Source: Tigriopus japonicus (Eukaryota; Arthropoda; Copepoda; Harpacticoida; Harpacticidae). Taken from it: a stretch of 64,000 bases of DNA. This document shows, one piece after another, positions 45,601 through 58,699 of this stretch (within the stretch, counting starts at the first letter, position 1; the number at the start of each line of letters is the position of its first letter). Made by a program: the position numbers and the translations under genes. Under the pieces are notes generated by a model, which did no database searches, was not told the DNA's origin, and saw only the letters and a list, made by a program, of their open reading frames with translations. The stretch covers positions 4,908,073 through 4,972,072 of the forward strand of contig CM021322.1 of NCBI GenBank assembly GCA_010645155.1, written 5' to 3'.

Positions 45601-48600
45601 ATTCAGGGTGTATTGAGGTGAAGGTATTATTTTTAACCTTTATTGCCAAGGTTAACTTCATTCGGCTCAATGGATTTTTATTCCAGACATACGCTTCGAG
45701 ACTTTTCGATTTATTCACGTTTTGAAGCATATTCTACGTGAGATCAAGTATACATTTGAAATCGGTGAAAAAGTTGAATCAGAAGCGAGAAAGCATACTA
45801 TTGTGCCATGGAAAAATATAGATTTGAAGTATGTCTCCATCCTTTAATAATAAGGTGAAAGTTTTGCGAGAAGCGTAATTTTAAAGCACAATTTTAAAAT
45901 TTTTTCAAGGCTTCGTTTACATGTTTTAATTCGAAGACTTAAAATTGTGAGTCAATAGATACCAAATAAAAGCGGTCGCAGGTAAGGAAAGGCCAAGCAG
46001 TAAGTTTGCCACAATAAACAGTAAAAACTACCGGGTGTTTCAAAAGGAACGGAACACCTAATCATATCGCATATAAATGTGATTGAAACAATATATGAAC
46101 CTCACTTTCATTTGATATGATTGACCAAAGTCTTGGCTTGAAGAGTCAGAAAAAGCAATTTCACCCTAGTTTAATATTAAAGCGACGACAATTTTTCACG
46201 TAAAGGGACAATTTTAAACAAAGAGCGTTCTCGTTTCGATGGTTTCGCGGGTTGGTTTTGCCTGACGAAACCGAAAGCAGACTGACACTCGAAAGAATGC
46301 AGTTTTTGAAGAAAAAATGAAGGTAAGGTCATCTTTTCCGCTTTAAGAAAATCAGAATTTGGCCTACATTTTCTCATCGCCGATTTTTGATGTCAATTAT
46401 GGATGTACCGCTATCTACTTTTTTAGACAGCTGCTTTCGGTTTCGGATAAGAGCCCTTTCGGTCTATCGTCAGTAGTAAAAACGCCTTGAGATGATTTTT
46501 ATCTCACTAGAAAGGTCTCAGAGTGAATCGGTCACGTGAAAAAGGTTAAGTGGTGAAAAAGTCACGGCAAACGGTTCCGAAGAAACGGTCGCATTGCCCA
46601 GACATGAAGATTTCAACAATCCTAAAAATGACGACGAGAATTCTGAAAGTTGAAATCAAGATTTGTACGTTTGGTGGCTTTTCAAGACTAGAGAATAAAT
46701 CTACCGTTCGTTAATAAAGCGTCAACTCAACTCGTAATTTCACCATACATGTTTGACTTTCCCTTCTCGTTTGAACTCGCGGCATTTTTATCACATCCAA
46801 GCCTATTAAACATTAGTAAATTTTAGAAACACAAGACTTCAGCAAAAATTGCTAACTATTCTTTTAATAAAATGCTTTACGTCCGGCAACTTTAGAAATT
46901 TCAAGAGGGTACGTACAAGAATGTCTTTGCTGTTGCATGAATTGCACAATCAATTCCTTAAAGCTTGTCGAGGATAACTTGTCGAGTAAGCATTTTATCC
47001 TTTCAATTGATTAAAGCACACGGAAAGTCAAAAAAAGGTTCTTTTTCTTGCCCTGCCTTTTCCAATCTTTCAGATCCCGCATCACGTGCGATCTAATGTA
47101 ATTTGCATTGACACGCAAACAAACACGTGGATTTCCGTGGTGCCCTGAATCAATAGACACCAAGTCCACCAATCCTTTCAAGTGTGAACGTAAACGAATT
47201 CTGGTTTCTTTTAGATTTTCGCGTCTTCGAAAAAAAGCACCGATCACGAATGATTCGATTCAGGGTTGCCAAACTTTTTTTGGCGGCATCTGATACACTA
47301 ACCAACGGATAAAACGACATTGAAATGTACGAAGGGCCTTTTTGTTGTTTTAAATCAAATCGCAAAAATCTTTATTTGATTATCATTCGATGATTGGGAA
47401 CTTGAGGTCAAATAATTAGTGATATTGAAACATGGTTTTTAAAGCAGTAACGTAAAAATTGTTACTTTTTCTTAATCAAACTGCTTTCGCTAAATAAGAA
47501 ATGTACATTGGAATTTGGAGTGCTGGAGATGAAAAACAACTTTACGAAGTGATTTATGTTGTACAGTTTCCCTCTAAAATCCGCAAGTTTTGAGCTCTGA
47601 AAGGAACAACAGGCTTATGTTGACTGGAACAAAAGATATGGGAACTAGTTTTGTGGAGCTTTGCGTTTTTTGTTGCTCCATGAGTTTGAATATTTGTAGA
47701 GGAAGACTTTTTGAATTGTTTCCGCTCCATTCTTAATCTTTGAATTTGAAATGCTTAGATTCAAAATTGACAAAGGTGACTGAGATTCAGATCGTATAAA
47801 TTGTGCCGTGGGTAAAAAAACTTTTACTGAACGACAATAAATCTTTGATGAAATACCTTGTGAATATTTCATAAAGGAACCATTCTTTATGCCCTGCTAT
47901 TTCGTAATTTAATCTCACATTCTTTCTAGTTGACGAAGAAGAGGTTAATTATTCTTCTTGATTGCTCAGAAATCTTTTAAGGGGAGAAAATTGTCAAAAT
48001 GTATTGAAATTTTAAAAGTGCGCTGAAAACAATTCCCTAGAGAAGGGAAACTGTCCCTTCGTTGATTCATTCTTTGCATATTTCAAGACAACACAGATAA
48101 TCATGTTTGTAATCAGTTGATCAACCTTGAACTCCAAGGCAAATAAAAAGTTCTCTGATTGCGTCCTACACAAGTGAAAACTGCAAATAAAATAAGCCCC
48201 AACTGAAACAAACGTCAAATAAAAAGATACAAAATACCCTCGAAAATGCATGTAAAAGCCCGTGTTCATGTGTCACAAGAAAGGTATGCTATAAAACCTT
48301 AAGGTTCTTACTCGGGTTGTTGGCACGATGGATCTCCTTGTATTTGCCCATCCACGCACTCTTTTCGTCGATGTGAAGCCACGTGGTCGGACAATGTGAC
48401 ATTATGGTCCAATTTGTGATGTGCGATATCGGGAGCACTGGGACACTTGGGAATGGCTTGTCCCACTTCCAAGTGACCGGAGCTTCGGAATCCCTCGTCG
48501 TCTTTGTGATAGTTATGGCTCGGTTGGATGTTGTAGATGAGCGAATCTCGATAGGCCGACGGATTGGAGGTATTACGGGTGAATTGAATGAAGGCGTTGG

Positions 48601-51600
48601 TCAGGGCTCGTCGTCCAATCTCATCCATCAATGCCAGACCAGGCTCAAAATCTGAAGCTGCCAAGATGGAAAAGCAACCAAAGAGTGAGCGAACCGAACC
48701 AGAAGGTTGGAAGAAGCAAGCAAGCAAGACCGAGAACGAAGAACGACGTGAGAATTAGTTCGTGCTCCATTTGAGCCAGAAAGTGTCACACAAAAGAAGC
48801 AATTTGGCCCAAGAGGGCCGAAAAGAGGTGCAAACGTTTTTGTTAAAATAGCTGTAGAATTTTCTTCTCCAGAGTCGCCCTAAATTTGGATGAACTTTTG
48901 GATTTCAATCGATAAACACCATCTAGCATTGATTCTTACACTAAACGACCCGTTAATGTTGTTTAAAAAATATTGTAGAGAATCCATTCAGACGAGTAAA
49001 ATGTGTTCCAAAAAGTTTGGTCTGGGTCCAAAGTTTCGAAGTACGGTGAGTTTACGGAAGCTTGTTCCGCGCCATAAAAGAGAACGCGGGAAATGGGCGT
49101 TCATGGAAGTACTGTACACCAAGGAATAATTCAAAAATGAATTTGCTAGAAATGCGAAGTTCAAACCCAATGTCTCGCTCTGTGTGCTCAAAGTCATGCT
49201 TTACCATGCTCCTGACTTTCAATGGTCCATTCAAGAATGGGCACGTACCGGCAGGCAATTTGCCATTAAAGGAAGCCCGTTTGGTACTGTAAGTGGAACC
49301 ACTTATGTTCAGGTTGGAAGGCACAGCCAAAGGTCTAAATGGGGTTTGAAGGTCAAACAAGCCTGCAGTGGCTGCAGCTGCCGAACCCACGCCCACTTGC
49401 GCAGACACTCCCACAGCTGTCAAGACCTTGCAATTTCCTCCACGAGGCGACACCGAAGATCCTGACGAGGGGTCCACGTGGAGCGTTTCAACAATATTTC
49501 GATCGAGGAACGTTGTTTGACTAGATGAGGATCGAAACTTCAAGGCCTGAAAAAGAAGTTTCGATTGTTCACATAGACTTTGAAGACGTTCAATCGTGTT
49601 CTCATATTTGCCCTCAATTGACAATACGTCGATCCCCTGTAGGCAAGTGGTTCCCAAAGGTACTTTATTTTTTTTTCTCTTTGTCTAATCTCTTCAGAGA
49701 AAAATGGGACAGTTATTCAATGGTTAAAATTGATCCTTTGTGTCCCTCGAGAATGGGAAATTCCATCAACCTGATTAATCTGAAAGACTGCCTATTGATC
49801 ACTGGGAATATGCTACGCCAAGATTGAGTTGAAGAAAAAGTCTTGGGCATTATTTAATATAGCCGATCCTATTCTCATGTATCATCACTCATTTATCCCC
49901 AGATAGATGACATGTGTGAGGCTCGTGCAATGAATTACACCCGTTGATTGATCTGAAGCCGATATTTTTCCTTCATGTCTTCCAATTGGGATCTTTTACG
50001 CTTTGCACAAATCATTCTAGTCAAGTTAACAAATTGAAAGCCCAACCATCAAGTTGTTGTAAGGTGTCGATTAGGTGTGTGAAAGAAATACATTATAAAA
50101 ACATTGACCGTAAAGTGTTCAATAAGTTTAAGAGTCCGAGTAATCAACCTCATTGGCACAAAAAAAAATTGAATTAGAAATTGAACTGAACATTTAAGAA
50201 GGGTAAAATATTTTTAAATACTTTATATTTGAGGTGTTTACAATGTTGCTTCGTCAAACAACATATTGCTTATCTTGACGGGCCTCTGATCAACTTCTCA
50301 ATATCGAGCCAAATGCTTTTCATTACTTTTCAAATGAAGACAGATTCCGTCGGTCTTAACAGACCGTACAATACAAGTCATGTTAGGTCTCTTAATGACT
50401 AATAATTTTAACAATTGTTTGCTAGCATTTATTGCCTCTAAATACCTATCAGGGAGTAACTGAAAACAGACATTTGCCAATAACAATGCTTTGTGAAAGT
50501 CATGGTAAATTCAAGTTTTTTAGCCTTGTACAAGTCTCCTTGCCTAAAAGTGCAATCTAATTTGCAAGATGTAATTCATACCCGCGTTTTGGCCTTCTCC
50601 TCATTTTGAGCGGAATTCGTTGAAGGAACAACTTTGGCAGCATTATCTCGAGCCTCAAAAGTCATCACACAGGCGGCAACAATGAGGAAACCTTCAAGAT
50701 TAAACAAATCTTCCTCATTAGCTATCTGTCACAGCATTAAATTCAATTTCAAAAGAGTATTACCTCCAACTCCCATGACAACAGGTCCAGCAAAACTCAG
50801 GTTGTTTAACTTGAAACGGACTTGACTGGTGAGACCCGGCGAGAAAGCCAAAGGATCATTTGATTTGAAGCCTTTAGTTGGTCCTTCACTAGTGGATGGA
50901 ACAGTTGGGGCCATGTCTTTTGTAGCATTAGGAACACCACTTGTTGGAACCGAGGTCAGATTGGTCGTCGAAGGCCCAGGTGGAACAATAACACTTGGCA
51001 CACTTGCTGACCTGTTGAAGGTCTTTTGGTGCAGATTTCTTTGGTCATCGAGGAAACCTGTTAGTGGGCAATCACGAAAATGTAATTACAAGAAACGAAT
51101 CAATGCGATATTGACCCACGCTATACCTACCAAGAATTGCCATTGTTATCCCGATGGCGATCAACAAGACCCCCAAAGTGATGGCGCGAAATGCATGCCA
51201 AAGGCAACCCGAGGTCACTCGACCTTGACTGCCAAAACTCGCACAACAATTCAGATTTCGAGCTTTAGTTTGGAACAAATTTCGACGTTGCTGCATGGTG
51301 GGGCTCAGACCATCTATCACAACCTTGGGCACTTCGTGACCACCACTTTCTTGGGTGGTAAATCGAACTATTGCTCCACCGCCCCCTCCGCCTTTATTGG
51401 TCCCAGTTCCATTGGTCCGGGACAAAGTGGAATCTTGAAGGTGAGATCGATCCCCTCTGAATAACCGATTTCGAGACTTTTCTCGAGCTGCAGCCAAGAA
51501 ATGTCGAAACCGTTGTGCCAGGGACGAACTTGATCCCGTCCGACCTAAGCTCGAGGTGGTGGGGGAGAATGTGGACGAGCTCGTCCTTGGGCCTCCAGTT

Positions 51601-52327
51601 TTGGAAAAGACTCCTTGGACAGTATGCGTGGAAGAAGGAGAAAGCGTGGAAGAGTCGCCACGGGATTGTTCGTCCTCTTCCTTCATGGCGTCTTCGTATT
51701 TGGTATCAGAATTGTTTTCGATCATGACACGAATGATAGGGTCCTGGAAAATCCCAAAGGAGGAAGTATTATTAGTACCTGGCGGTTTTTCTCTGTTCCA
51801 ACTCGAGGAAAATTTATGTGAGGAAATGGATCCTTGTGGCATTTCTTTGTTCCGCCCACGATATAAGTCAAGGGCAGTCATCCTCAAAACCACAGCTCGG
51901 GTAAAGAATAGAAATACCGCCATCCCATTATCACCACCATTGTACACTCACCATGAAGGCTCCTCCCCCATTGTACCTTCATGCTGTATGTATGTTGTTC
52001 CCAATGGCAGTGAAGGCCAGCCAAAATAGACGGTTTCTTCGCAATGAAACAAAGTCGATCTTTTGCTGGCCAACTTCTGGTAGGAATGACAAAATTTGTG
52101 CTTACCTGGCTGAGGATAATCCTTTCCTTGGGTTGTTCCTCTTTCTTAGGGATGGCGTAGGGGTCCAATTTTTTCCTCTCTCCGCCGAATATCACAGAAT
52201 AATCATTTTGAGCGTAAGGAAACTCCCCTAAGGTGGGAGAATTGCCTTTTGATTTCCTCCTGGCTTGTTTCTTCTTGGCGGCAGCTAGTCCTTTATTCCG
52301 GCCGAGGAAGCGAGATTGGGCAATCAT
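42686..52327 (-). CDS. Two-pass membrane protein, TMEM200-like, with long disordered C-terminal tail
   Basis: Eight minus-strand exons (52327-52106, 51743-51131, 51057-50764, 50691-50582, 49546-49249, 48657-48312, 45194-44848, 44301-42686) join with matching phases into 3846 nt, 1281 residues, all introns GT-AG. The N-terminus starts MIAQSRFLGRNKGLAAAKKK. There are two hydrophobic segments: about residues 256-278 (RAITLGVLLIAIGITMAIL) and 367-388 (AGPVVMGVGGFLIVAACVM), the second followed by TFEARD. This two-helix layout with a GP-x-MG-x-G second helix resembles the TMEM200 family, whose function is poorly known. Everything after residue 390 is hydrophilic, rich in Ser, Asn and acidic or basic runs, with no folded domain recognised; the last exon alone supplies 538 residues. 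Human TMEM200A is about 490 residues, so the tail is greatly extended. Gene structure is well supported; the family name is moderate. Confidence 0.8.
46200..46476. repeat. TAGTGATGGA-family element in intron 6 of the TMEM200-like gene
   Basis: Shares ACGAAACCGAAAGCAGAC on the left and TTTCGGTTTCGGATAAGAGC then CCTTTCGGT on the right with 27489-27809. The outermost bases are diverged and no target duplication was found. It lies in the 3.1-kb intron 48311-45195, the largest of the gene. Confidence 0.6.
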
Positions 52328-55300
52328 TATGAATAGATGCTCTTCCGATGAGGCCAAATTGGAATAGTTCCTCCTATGGTTCTTGTACTCTTCCTACGAC
52401 GATGCTCCATGTTCTGGGTTCGCTGTTGATGTAGTCGAGTATCGAAGAGGATGTGGCAAAGAAGAAGCAGAAGACACGTTGATGATTTCGCTTTTTGTAG
52501 GTTGGAAGTGATTCCATCAGGCTTGCTCATCACCACGAGATGTGGAACAAAGGCCAGGATAATGGACACGAACAGGGTGCCTGCGCCATGAACAGGATCT
52601 TTTATCATAATCAAAAGAATTCAACCTCGGCCCAGGGGAAGGCAAGAGTTGGGAACTGGAAAATCTTCCGAGATCGTCTTGGAATCCTGGTTGAAATAAG
52701 GGCCAATATTAGAAATAGCGAAATGAGTTCCATCGAAAGGCAGTGGTAAAATATTTAAGAAACCGTCTTCGAAATGAATCTGGTCTACCAATGAATAAAA
52801 GTGCTTCTGGAGCACAGACTCTCTCTCTCTCTTTCTCTCTCAAGAGATCACGATTGAGCCAATAGGTTTTTTTGTTCTTTTCCAGATGTTCCATTCATAC
52901 ATGATCTGCTCTTTCCGAATATATAACCCACTTACCTATCTATTCATTGGCAGTTTTTCCTCAAACCCATATTCCTCAGACGTTGGATGAAAAGGATAAC
53001 GATGATCTGCGTGAAGGCAGCATGATCTATAAATGTATCACTGTTGTTGGCTCAACCAACTTTCCCCCCACTGATAATGTTCCATCAACACCAGAACAAC
53101 CCTAAACAAGATTAGATGTCAGTCATTGCTTCGGGCAATGTTTCACCAACGCGTTGAAGTTAAGTTTCCGAGAGCACAACTCCAAACATTTTGGAGCCGT
53201 TCCTTAGTTTTGCTTGGATTTGAGTGTTTTCTGACCCGAGTAAGTGCATGGAACTTGGAAATGAGGAGGGGGGTCTCACGAGCGAGCGGGTCAGAAGCAC
53301 CCAACAAGAAACACACATACACAAGCACTAAAGAAGGACAGTCAAGAGAAGAACCAAATCCGCTGTCCTCGTCTGTCACGCTTCTTTGAATAGAGGAAGG
53401 TAGTGGTTGGTGTTGGTAATAGTGGTGGTCCAACTCTTGGTAGCGAAGAGGAAGAATAAGATGTGGTTGTTGGTAGTCAGAGAGTATTACGAGTCGTTGT
53501 TGTAGTGTCGGTACTTTTGGTGGTGATGATGGCCAATGTGTGAGTGTGTGTGAGTAAATACAAACTTGGGGAAGAAGGAGAGAGAGAGAGAGAAAGAGGC
53601 TGCCGTCGTGTCAGAGCAATATTTATCGGCCCTTCAGAGGGAAAACAAGACACTTCTGAGCGGGAAAGCGGATTGCGCAAACGGCAATAACGCCAGACTT
53701 GCTTTCTAGTGCACACAGTAGCTTCTTTGGCCATCAGCAGCGTCTTTCCCGTTTTGGGCTTCTCCAAGGATGATGAAGACGAAGAAGTAGCCCTCCTCCT
53801 CGTCCTTCTTCAGTACCATTCTCCCTTTTACTCTCTTTCATTCTCTCTCGCTCGTACGCTACAATTTCGGTCCGTTGTTCCATCTTCCTCTCCTTCCCTG
53901 TTCCACTCACCCCTGTGCTCTACTCTTCTCTCTCTCAAGAGAAGAGTGGATGGAAACAGACACACAGAGTGGGAACACGCAAAGCTCTGGACGATGTGGC
54001 ACCAGAAGCATCCTCTATTCCCTCTCCTCTAAAACCCCCTTAAAGAGGCATGGAATAAAGAAGAAGTAGTACCTAGAAGGCCTTGCGCCCCTCACTTTTT
54101 CCCAACCGACTGGCTCCATTCCATCGCTTGCTTCTTCTTGTTGTTCCATCTCTCGCCTCTCTTATTCTGTCTCTCGGTTCCACCCAAGTCAGTTGTCCGT
54201 ACGTCCGTACGCTCTTTGGACTGCTCAAGGTTTGTGGGGCACTCGCCAACTTGACGCAGTATTCAAACGTGGATCAAGCGGGAAAAGGAGAGGGGGAAAT
54301 TGACGACGAGACTTGGTGAGGGTTCTGGAAAAGCGAAGGGAAGCGCTGTACGGTAATATACATACGTACGTAAGGAAGGAAGCATGTGGGGAGGGATGCC
54401 CAGAGCTCGTCCTTGTCCTCGGCCCATACATAGGACTTACGATACCCTCTGAACCACTATCACCTCAAGTACTACTATAGGGAATATGTGGACTATGTAT
54501 GGTCCCTTACTCGAGTCAAGGCCCAAAATGCACGAGAAGACGATGGAAAAAAGAAGAAAATTTCCTCTGGAAAGTGACGGGGACGTGAGTCTTGAAAGGG
54601 ATTTGCTTTGAAAGCACACCATTTGTTCCATGGAGAAGGGAGGCAAGAACAAGAGTAATCGACTTCGCCTATGATCAAGGCATATTCCTCCAACCCAACG
54701 AATATCTGAGAAGCCATTATAACACTGCGGCATCTGGCCCTACAACTATGCCGTCATAGAATCGTGCCACAAAATGACAAAGTCAAAATTGTCACTCGGG
54801 AAATTCTAAGCTTGGGTTTCCATTATCTCATTTTTTACTCAACCAAAAGGTTTGAGTTTACAGATGAGGACAACCCTTGAATGCAAGATTGATTCCTTTA
54901 AGAAACTCGAGCAGCAAGTAGTAATTTCTTTGTCTACGTTGGTGGTTTTCCAAGATTGTTTTCGTTCGTCTTAATGTACTTCTAGTACTTCGTAGTCCGA
55001 CTAGGGTGGAAATGGGAAAACTTTTTAGTGGAACCGTTGGAAGTAAAAAGTCCAGATTGGTCTGATGTTGGCCCGAGATGCTCCAACTGCATCCAAGTGC
55101 ATGAACACACGCCAAGTACCACCTACTAGCAAGAAATATGTCAGGCCCTTTCTTTAAACGTAGGCACAAGGCCTGACATAAAGGCGTTAACATTTTGATT
55201 TAATACTCGTTGTTGGTAAAGTGACCTCCAAGTTCTTGCAATCTTTCCTTCCAAGTGAATAGTGAACATTAGGCGATCATGGACTTCTTTTTTAGCTGAC

Positions 55301-58300
55301 TCAGTACCAGCATCCCATCTAGCGTTATCCGAAAGGCATTTACGTATTTGGATCTGTAGGGCAATTGAGGTCTGTCTATGATTCATATCATGCACGTTTT
55401 TTCCTGGTCATTGCTTGTCGTGATAACGAGCAATAATGTAGACATATTAATGCGGCCAAACTAAGCTAGTCAAAACCATTATGGTCTTGCGAACTCTTGC
55501 CAGACAATAATCAAGTGTCCTCGTAATAAAGAATTTGACTCCCATAACTTGGTCTGGCGTGGGAAAATCTGTCAAGTTTGTTTTCTATTTCTGTCTCATT
55601 TTGTCACCTCCAAGTCACGTTAGCCATGATTAGGGATGTTTCAAAGCTACACCTAACAACAGAAAGACGGTACCCAATACCCGCCTAATAGTAGTCGTAA
55701 AACAAAATTCAAAGACCCACAAGTCCCCCAAACGTTTTGCGTTGGTCATTTCATTTTTTCCAGATTTTTGTTAATTTATTGGTGTCAAAATTACGGTAGT
55801 TTCGTGAAAACAAATGTATTGGAAAAAATATTTTCCGTTGCAAAGGCCCGACCAAAACTCTCACGCTCTTCTTTCATCGTCTCTTGAGAAAAGACCATTC
55901 AAAGAACTTTAGAACAAGATTTAAGCAGAAATGCACATCCCTATTACTATTGAATCGAGGGCAAAAGATGGACGTGCGTAAAACCAATCGAGTCATTCAC
56001 AAACGAGTTCGTGACTGCCCATGTCTGAATTGACAAATTCGTGATTTACAGTTCATTGCCACAACGTCAATTAACTCTTTGCACAGGAAACATAACTAAT
56101 TGGTAAGAGAACGTCTCCTATTCATTTTAGACTTCTTCGACCTCTATTGGCCAAAAATCCTAATTGGTCACTAATGGATTCATCAAATCACATATGGAGA
56201 AACCAATTCTCTGGTCAAGGTCAAAATGATAAATGATAACACTAACCCACACGTGGGCCTTGAAGAACAAAATAAACCACCTTCCCTTTTTTTTGACCAA
56301 AACCAGTTCAATTAGAGCTTGATCTACTCCCGAGGCTTTTATGATGATGATGACTAAGAGTAAATTGTTAAAAACCACCATCGACGGCGACGCGCTCAAA
56401 CCCTCAATAATATTCAAGTTCGATTCCTAATGGTGGAGGCTAACAGTCAGGAATTGAAATTTGCCACCGCAAAAGAAACTTGCAATCTGACGTCGTTTAA
56501 GAGGAAGAAGGAGGAGACGCCGCCAAGAGATCTGTTCGTTTATGAGATGGAATGTGTTTTGTGCTTAGTTGCTGCTTGCACCAAGAACATTGACCGTGAT
56601 CGCCACCCAACCACCACTACACTTCATACGTCCAGGTGGAGGTGTCCTTGAAAATTGATTTTTACCTTGCTCGTTCATGTGGAAAGAGTTGCAATGGTTT
56701 CGTGGTGGGCATTGGTTTTCTGAGCATGAACCATTCCCTGCTTTTTTATTACCAACACAACTTCTTTCCAGAAAAACAAACCATGTTTTATGGCGCAAAA
56801 TTGATGTCTACATATCCTAAGGTCCGCCAGTACTGGTCAATACCATTCGGATTTGCAAGAGTTGGTTTGAGTATTATAAACATTTTTATAAAATATTGGA
56901 TATGATATGTGTCCTTATCACCAAGCTTCAAGTGGATATTCGGCTCAAGGGGGCAACTTTTGTATTAATCATCATATTCATTATACAAAATCATCCTAAT
57001 CTAATTGGTCGGCATTTAGGAAAATGATACTCCGAATTTTGGATTTTTCCACTTCGTCTATTTTCATTTTATTGAGAATAGAAATGCTTCCGCTTCCGAT
57101 TTTGATGCATCGTTTAACATTAGAGGGCCATGTTTCAGGTAATTGATTTTTTATTGCTAAAGGCCACAATATCCATAAGTATTTACAACAGTTATTCCAC
57201 GAGATTGAATGCTCCAATTGAAAAACAAATCTATGATATGCAAACCAACATATGCAACCAAATAAGCATTATTAAACTATAATTCAAGAGCGGTTTCATT
57301 CAGTCCTTTTTTGCATTTTGTATCTTCAGATGAATCATATTTGAAAATCTTTGATTTTTTCAGTAAAAAAAAGCAAGTCGAATAGATAAAGTAGCATAGA
57401 ATCGATTTTAACTCACAAATTTGTGCTCTACACAATTTTTATCACCTTTGAATCTGCGCTCTAGTAACGATGGCTTGAAATTGAAATATTAGATATATGA
57501 TTTAACCCACAAAATTGACATAATCTGGCCAAATGACACGAAATGAATTCATGAGACGGTCCATTAACTTCGAGGACTGCTCTTCTAAATCTTTTGTACC
57601 ATAGTGCAGACTGTGTATTATTCTCGGGACCAAAAATAGAAGTGCTGCATTGGACCCAAGAAGTACTGCATGGAATCAAGGTTCTTTTTCAAGAGTCAGT
57701 CCATTTTCCACTCCAGATTAGCTCATTGTGTCGACTGTTGGGTTGATAATCGACAAGTTAAAGAAGTCTTAGCATTTCCAGCCTTTTTGGACCGAAAAAA
57801 AAACCATTTCGTTCTTTGCACGTGTTCATTGTCTGCAAGAACTTTTTATGAGCAAGCAAGGTGTTTGAAAAAAATTCAAATGCTGGTCATTAACGGTGAA
57901 CAAGATAATTTGACATACCACTTAGACCACAATTTTATCAACAGGAAATGGTACACTGTTTTCATTTGGAAAATCATCAACTATTCAATATGTAAACACA
58001 TACTAAATATGCATTTCCCAAGGCCATTCACTCTAAAGAATACTACGCAACCATTTCGGTTTCTCATTCCCTTTCTATGCAAATACGTTCTTAATCAAAT
58101 TACTTATGAACCACCACCTCAGCAGAATCGATATAGCTGAATCCGTCTTGCCGTCAATTCCTTAATTTTAGTACTTCATGTCCTCCCCCAAGAACCCTTC
58201 AAATAATCCAGCCAATCATGCAAAGCACGCGCGATCCGATCTGTCCATTGAAGTTGTGCCGATTTCTGTCAGTGAGTGTTTTCTTTGACGCATTTTCTCG

Positions 58301-58699
58301 CTGGTTCGATGAACCAATGGACGAGAGACGGCTTTGACGCAAGTTTGATTTGGTTCCCGTGTGTGTTTGCCGGCTGATGTGTGAGCGGTAAATAACAACC
58401 ATCGGACGAGAAACACACCTCAACTTGAGAGCTGAGTGGAAGTTGGCATTGCTCAGTTGAAGTGGTCAGTTGAACTTGAAACCACGATGTGTCTTTGACA
58501 GAACCGAAACGAAACAAGATCGAACAAATGCAACGGGAGAAATGTCAGAGCATCAATCTGTGACACAAAACTTCTGACGAACGAATCACAGTTCAGGGTG
58601 AAACAAAAATAAACCATCGAGAAAAAGAGATCCATCCAGCCGAGTGAGCGAGTTATCTGTACCAATTGTCTTTGGCCGAACAAAAGCAAGGAGGATACC
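52328..58699. other. Intergenic, divergent upstream regions, no supported gene
   Basis: Lies between the diverging TMEM200-like gene (-) and the secreted-protein gene (+), so both promoters should be here. 52820-52850 is a (CT)n tract, 53575-53600 a (GA)n tract, and 53400-54400 is GC-richer with TACGTACG motifs. A 156-codon plus frame (57670-58140) and other frames match nothing known. The short 5' UTR of the + gene ends AGGAGGATACC before the ATG at 58700. Confidence 0.45.

Noticed and set aside
46048..46080. GGGTGTTTCAAAAGGAACGG as a mariner-type terminus
   Set aside because: No inverted partner or transposase sequence was found nearby; a single motif is not enough.
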